Below are positions 60,864 through 64,000 of a DNA stretch of 64,000 nucleotides, in pieces. Location of the stretch: assembly GCA_002700285.1 (NCBI GenBank), contig PACT01000024.1, positions 1 through 64,000 on the forward strand. Reading direction: 5' to 3'. Made by a program: the position numbers and the translations under genes. Source of the DNA: Crocinitomicaceae bacterium (GTDB lineage Bacteria > Bacteroidota > Bacteroidia > Flavobacteriales_D > Sanyastnellaceae). How positions within the stretch are numbered: the first letter of the stretch is position 1; the number at the start of each line of letters is the position of its first letter. The notes beneath the pieces were generated by a model that was given only the letters and a program-made list of their open reading frames with translations, did not search any database and was not told the origin of the DNA.

Positions 60864-61892
60864 ATGGGCTTGTTTAACTTTTTCGTGCAGGATATCGCCA
60901 TTGATTTGGGAACTGCAAATACAATTATTTACTACCAAGACAAAGTCGTCGTTGACCAACCTTCGATAGTAGCAAAGGACATTAAGACGGGACGCGTCGT
61001 CGCAATAGGTCGTCTTGCACAACAAATGCATGGGAAGACGCATAAAAATATCGAAACAATACGACCATTGAGGGATGGTGTCATTGCCGATTTTGAGTCT
61101 GCTGAGCAGATGATAAAAGGCATGATTAGAATGATCAACGAGAATAAAAAATCTTGGTTCACGCCCTCTCACCGAATGGTCATATGCATCCCTTCTGGGA
61201 TCACAGATGTAGAGAAACGTGCTGTAAAGGATTCGGCAGAACATGCAGGAGGCAAGGATGTCTATCTCATTCATGAGCCTATGGCCGCAGCAATTGGCAT
61301 TGGTATTGATGTCGAGGAACCTATGGGAAATATGATTGTCGATATCGGAGGAGGTACATCTGAGATCGCCGTCATTGCGCTTGGAGGCATTGTAACCGAT
61401 ACAAATATTAGAATTGCGGGGGACGAGTTTACGCGTGACATTGAAGATTACATGAGACGTCAGCATAACATCTTGATTGGAGAAAGGACAGCTGAGCAAG
61501 TAAAAATAAATGTGGGATCTGCGATCAGTAAGCTTGAAAATCCGCCTGAGAGCTATCCTGTTCTGGGGCGTGACTTGATGACTGGACATCCCAAAGAAGT
61601 CATCGTTACGTATTCTGAAATCGCGGGGTGTCTTGACAAAAGTATCAGTAAAATTGAGGATGCGATTCACACTGCTTTAAACCAAACCCCACCTGAACTG
61701 TCTGCGGATATATTTAAAACCGGCATATACTTGGCTGGAGGAGGCGCGCTTTTACGCGGTCTCGACATTCGTATTTCATTACGCACAAAGTTGCCTGTCC
61801 ATATTGCTGAAGACCCGCTTCACGCTGTCGCAAAAGGAACAGCGATTGCACTTAAGAACATTGATCGTTTCCCTTTCCTCATGCATGGTTAG
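60864..61892 (+). CDS. mreB: Rod shape-determining protein MreB
   Basis: DIAIDLGTANTIIYYQDKVVVDQPSIVA, IVDIGGGTSEIAVIALGGIV, LAGGGALLRGLD. Confidence 0.97.
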   Translation: MGLFNFFVQDIAIDLGTANTIIYYQDKVVVDQPSIVAKDIKTGRVVAIGRLAQQMHGKTHKNIETIRPLRDGVIADFESAEQMIKGMIRMINENKKSWFTPSHRMVICIPSGITDVEKRAVKDSAEHAGGKDVYLIHEPMAAAIGIGIDVEEPMGNMIVDIGGGTSEIAVIALGGIVTDTNIRIAGDEFTRDIEDYMRRQHNILIGERTAEQVKINVGSAISKLENPPESYPVLGRDLMTGHPKEVIVTYSEIAGCLDKSISKIEDAIHTALNQTPPELSADIFKTGIYLAGGGALLRGLDIRISLRTKLPVHIAEDPLHAVAKGTAIALKNIDRFPFLMHG

Positions 61893-61917
61893 GATATGTG
61901 AATAATATGCCTATTCA

Positions 61918-62739
61918 GTGCACACATTAATTCAACTACTTCGCCGCAATCACCGCATGGTGTTATTTGTATTGCTTGAAATTATCGCGCTTAGTTGGAT
62001 CGCTTCTACACATTCTTACCCCAGGGGAAAGATCACATCAATTGGAATGAAAATGTCATCCAGTTGGACTGAGACGCTTGGGCAAATGATGTATCTCAAA
62101 GATTTGAAGACGACAAATGTCAACTTATTAATGGAGAACGCCAGGCTCAGGACAGCAAATTTAAATTCTCAGAAGACGGGCTTAACTGACACCTCCATTG
62201 TGACGCTTAATCAAGAAGCATGGAAGAGTATTCCCGCTGAAATAATTAGATACTCATCCGACTTTAAGAATAATATTTTAGTTGCAAATCGAGGACGTTC
62301 GTCAGGGATTACACCTGGGATGGGCATGCTCGATAATGGGAATATCGCTGGGTTAGTGACTGAAGTTACAGAACATGCATCTCTTGTGCTACCTATCATT
62401 CATTTACATACCCAATGGAGCGTCAGACTCGGAAATGATGGGGCGATTGGGAGAATGGTTTGGTCTGGACAAGGAACTGAATATGCAACATTGATGGATA
62501 TCCCGCTCACAGAACTCATTATTCCGGGGGACCCTATAGTAACCACCGGATTCCAGGGCACATTCCCTTCTGGTCTTAAGGTAGGTACAGTGGAAGAGGT
62601 TCTTGTAACCCCGGCCGATAAATTTCAATCTGTCACGGTTAAACTGGGTGCCGATTACAAACATATTCACTATGTTGAATTCCTTACAAACGCCGGTTCC
62701 GGAATGATCGATTCACTGATAACACTCGCCCCAGAATGA
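61918..62739 (+). CDS. mreC: Rod shape-determining protein MreC (GTG start)
   Basis: N-terminal TM, coiled-coil, VANRGRSSGITPGMGMLDNGNIAGLVTEVTEHASLVLPIIH; follows mreB. Confidence 0.93.
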   Translation: MHTLIQLLRRNHRMVLFVLLEIIALSWIASTHSYPRGKITSIGMKMSSSWTETLGQMMYLKDLKTTNVNLLMENARLRTANLNSQKTGLTDTSIVTLNQEAWKSIPAEIIRYSSDFKNNILVANRGRSSGITPGMGMLDNGNIAGLVTEVTEHASLVLPIIHLHTQWSVRLGNDGAIGRMVWSGQGTEYATLMDIPLTELIIPGDPIVTTGFQGTFPSGLKVGTVEEVLVTPADKFQSVTVKLGADYKHIHYVEFLTNAGSGMIDSLITLAPE

Positions 62740-63284
62740 ACGCTATTATTCGCGCAATAGGTTTACTTGCCCTCACTTGGTTTTTACAAGTGATGATCTT
62801 TCGGTTTGGTATATTTTCAAATGGATGGCTTGTAATCTGTTTTCATATCTATGGACTGATACTCTTGCCTTTGGATTTACCTAAAGCAAGTTACTTGATC
62901 ATCGGGGCTGTGACAGGTGCCTTTTTAGATGTTGTGATTCTGACTGGGGGGCTACACATGGCTGCTGGCACATTCGTGGGTTTAATGATTCCAAGGTGGA
63001 GTGAATTAATTACACCGCGCGATGGCTTTATAAAGGGGCACACTATCAATGTAAGCGACGATGGATGGGGCCGGTTCATCGGGCTCAGCACACTGATTAC
63101 CTTCTCCTATATGTTCGTTCTGTTTGCAGTAGAAGGGTTTAAATTAAGTTTGATCCCAAGCTCGTCTGCAAAAGCGCTGTGTTCAAGTGTACTCAATATT
63201 ATTCTCTTTTCTATCGCTCAGGGATTGTTTGGCCAAAAACCAAAAACCAAGGGTCCTAAAGTCAGTGCATATCCTTGGTCATGA
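62736..63284 (+). CDS. mreD: Rod shape-determining protein MreD
   Basis: Polytopic 182-aa protein between mreC and pbp2 with short overlaps at both ends. Confidence 0.85.
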   Translation: MNAIIRAIGLLALTWFLQVMIFRFGIFSNGWLVICFHIYGLILLPLDLPKASYLIIGAVTGAFLDVVILTGGLHMAAGTFVGLMIPRWSELITPRDGFIKGHTINVSDDGWGRFIGLSTLITFSYMFVLFAVEGFKLSLIPSSSAKALCSSVLNIILFSIAQGLFGQKPKTKGPKVSAYPWS

Positions 63285-64000
63285 ATAAAACAGGGCTAAA
63301 AAATCGAAGTCTTGTGTTTGGAGGGATTGTTGTCATCATCTCGCTTGTTTTTATTGCACGATTGGGACACATTCAACTCATAAGTTCAGATTGGTCCAAT
63401 TATGCGGGCCGACTTACTGAAGAACGTGAAGCACTAGATCCAATGAGAGGAAAGTTTCTCGACAGAGATGGAGCGTTAATTGTATCAAATATAGCGAGTT
63501 ACGACCTTTTATTTACGCCTCGAAAAGCAAAAAATTTAGATACAATAGCGCTCGGAAAAGTTCTGGGATTTGAATATGAAGCGCTGAAAAAACGTCTTGA
63601 CAAAGCAGCTGCATATTCTCGATATGTGCCTTCTATCATCGTGAAGCAATTGAATGCGCAAGAATTCGCAATGATTTCTAAAGCGCTCATGAACTTCCCG
63701 GGGTTAAAAGCTAAAACGCGCTCCTTAAGGTCAAACGTAGCTGGGGTTGCAGGACATATTCTGGGGGAATATAGAGAAGTTGACAGAGCCGATATTCGTG
63801 GAGATGCGTATTATCAACTGGGAGACTATAAAGGCAAGTCTGGTCTTGAATCGTCTTTTGAACAATCGCTGAGAGGGATCCCTGGCGCTCGATATCACAT
63901 TGTCGATGTGAGAAATAACGTACAAGAAACCCTGCTTGAACTTGACACAATGCCCATTCCAGGGAAGGATGTCACACTAACGATTGATGTCGAGTTGCAG
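63281..64000 (+). CDS. mrdA: Penicillin-binding protein 2 (partial, runs off the window end)
   Basis: Manual translation from ATG 63281: MNKTGLKNRSLVFGGIVVIISLVFIARLGHIQLISSDWSNYAGRLTEEREALDPMRGKFLDRDGALIVSN; no stop before 64000; follows mreD. Confidence 0.9.
   Translation, partial: MNKTGLKNRSLVFGGIVVIISLVFIARLGHIQLISSDWSNYAGRLTEEREALDPMRGKFLDRDGALIVSNIASYDLLFTPRKAKNLDTIALGKVLGFEYEALKKRLDKAAAYSRYVPSIIVKQLNAQEFAMISKALMNFPGLKAKTRSLRSNVAGVAGHILGEYREVDRADIRGDAYYQLGDYKGKSGLESSFEQSLRGIPGARYHIVDVRNNVQETLLELDTMPIPGKDVTLTIDVELQ

Noticed and set aside
60825-61670. 281-aa ORF antisense to mreB
   Set aside because: Fully in the shadow of a highly conserved gene; Cys/His/Arg-rich translation with no domain-like pattern. 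Typical antisense open frame.

Overview
The window is almost entirely a compact Bacteroidota chromosome segment, probably marine Flavobacteriales-like. Supporting markers include a T9SS type B C-terminal domain, PD40/OmpA surface proteins, the recQ/kpsF/tatC neighbourhood, pdxA-DUF177-rpmF-fabH-accBC and mreBCD-pbp2. About 55 protein-coding genes are supported. I found no rRNA, tRNA, CRISPR array or mobile element. The first ~590 bp do not belong with the rest: they carry an intact, intronless eukaryotic cytosolic ribosomal protein eL32 gene in GC-rich sequence, joined directly to a bacterial response-regulator gene that has lost its receiver domain. An assembly chimera is the likeliest explanation. 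The most interesting biology is: (i) an in-frame fusion of dTDP-4-dehydrorhamnose reductase (RmlD) with a phosphoglucomutase/phosphomannomutase at 54477-57110; (ii) a PhoB-box-like direct repeat upstream of a divergent PiT-like membrane protein and an ACR3 arsenite efflux gene, directly after a PhoR-like kinase; (iii) two PorE-like PD40/OmpA proteins flanking a DUF3109/radical-SAM-SPASM divergent pair; (iv) convergent gene pairs that all overlap or lie within 28 bp of each other, leaving almost no room for terminators. All family calls come from reading the translations; no database search was run.
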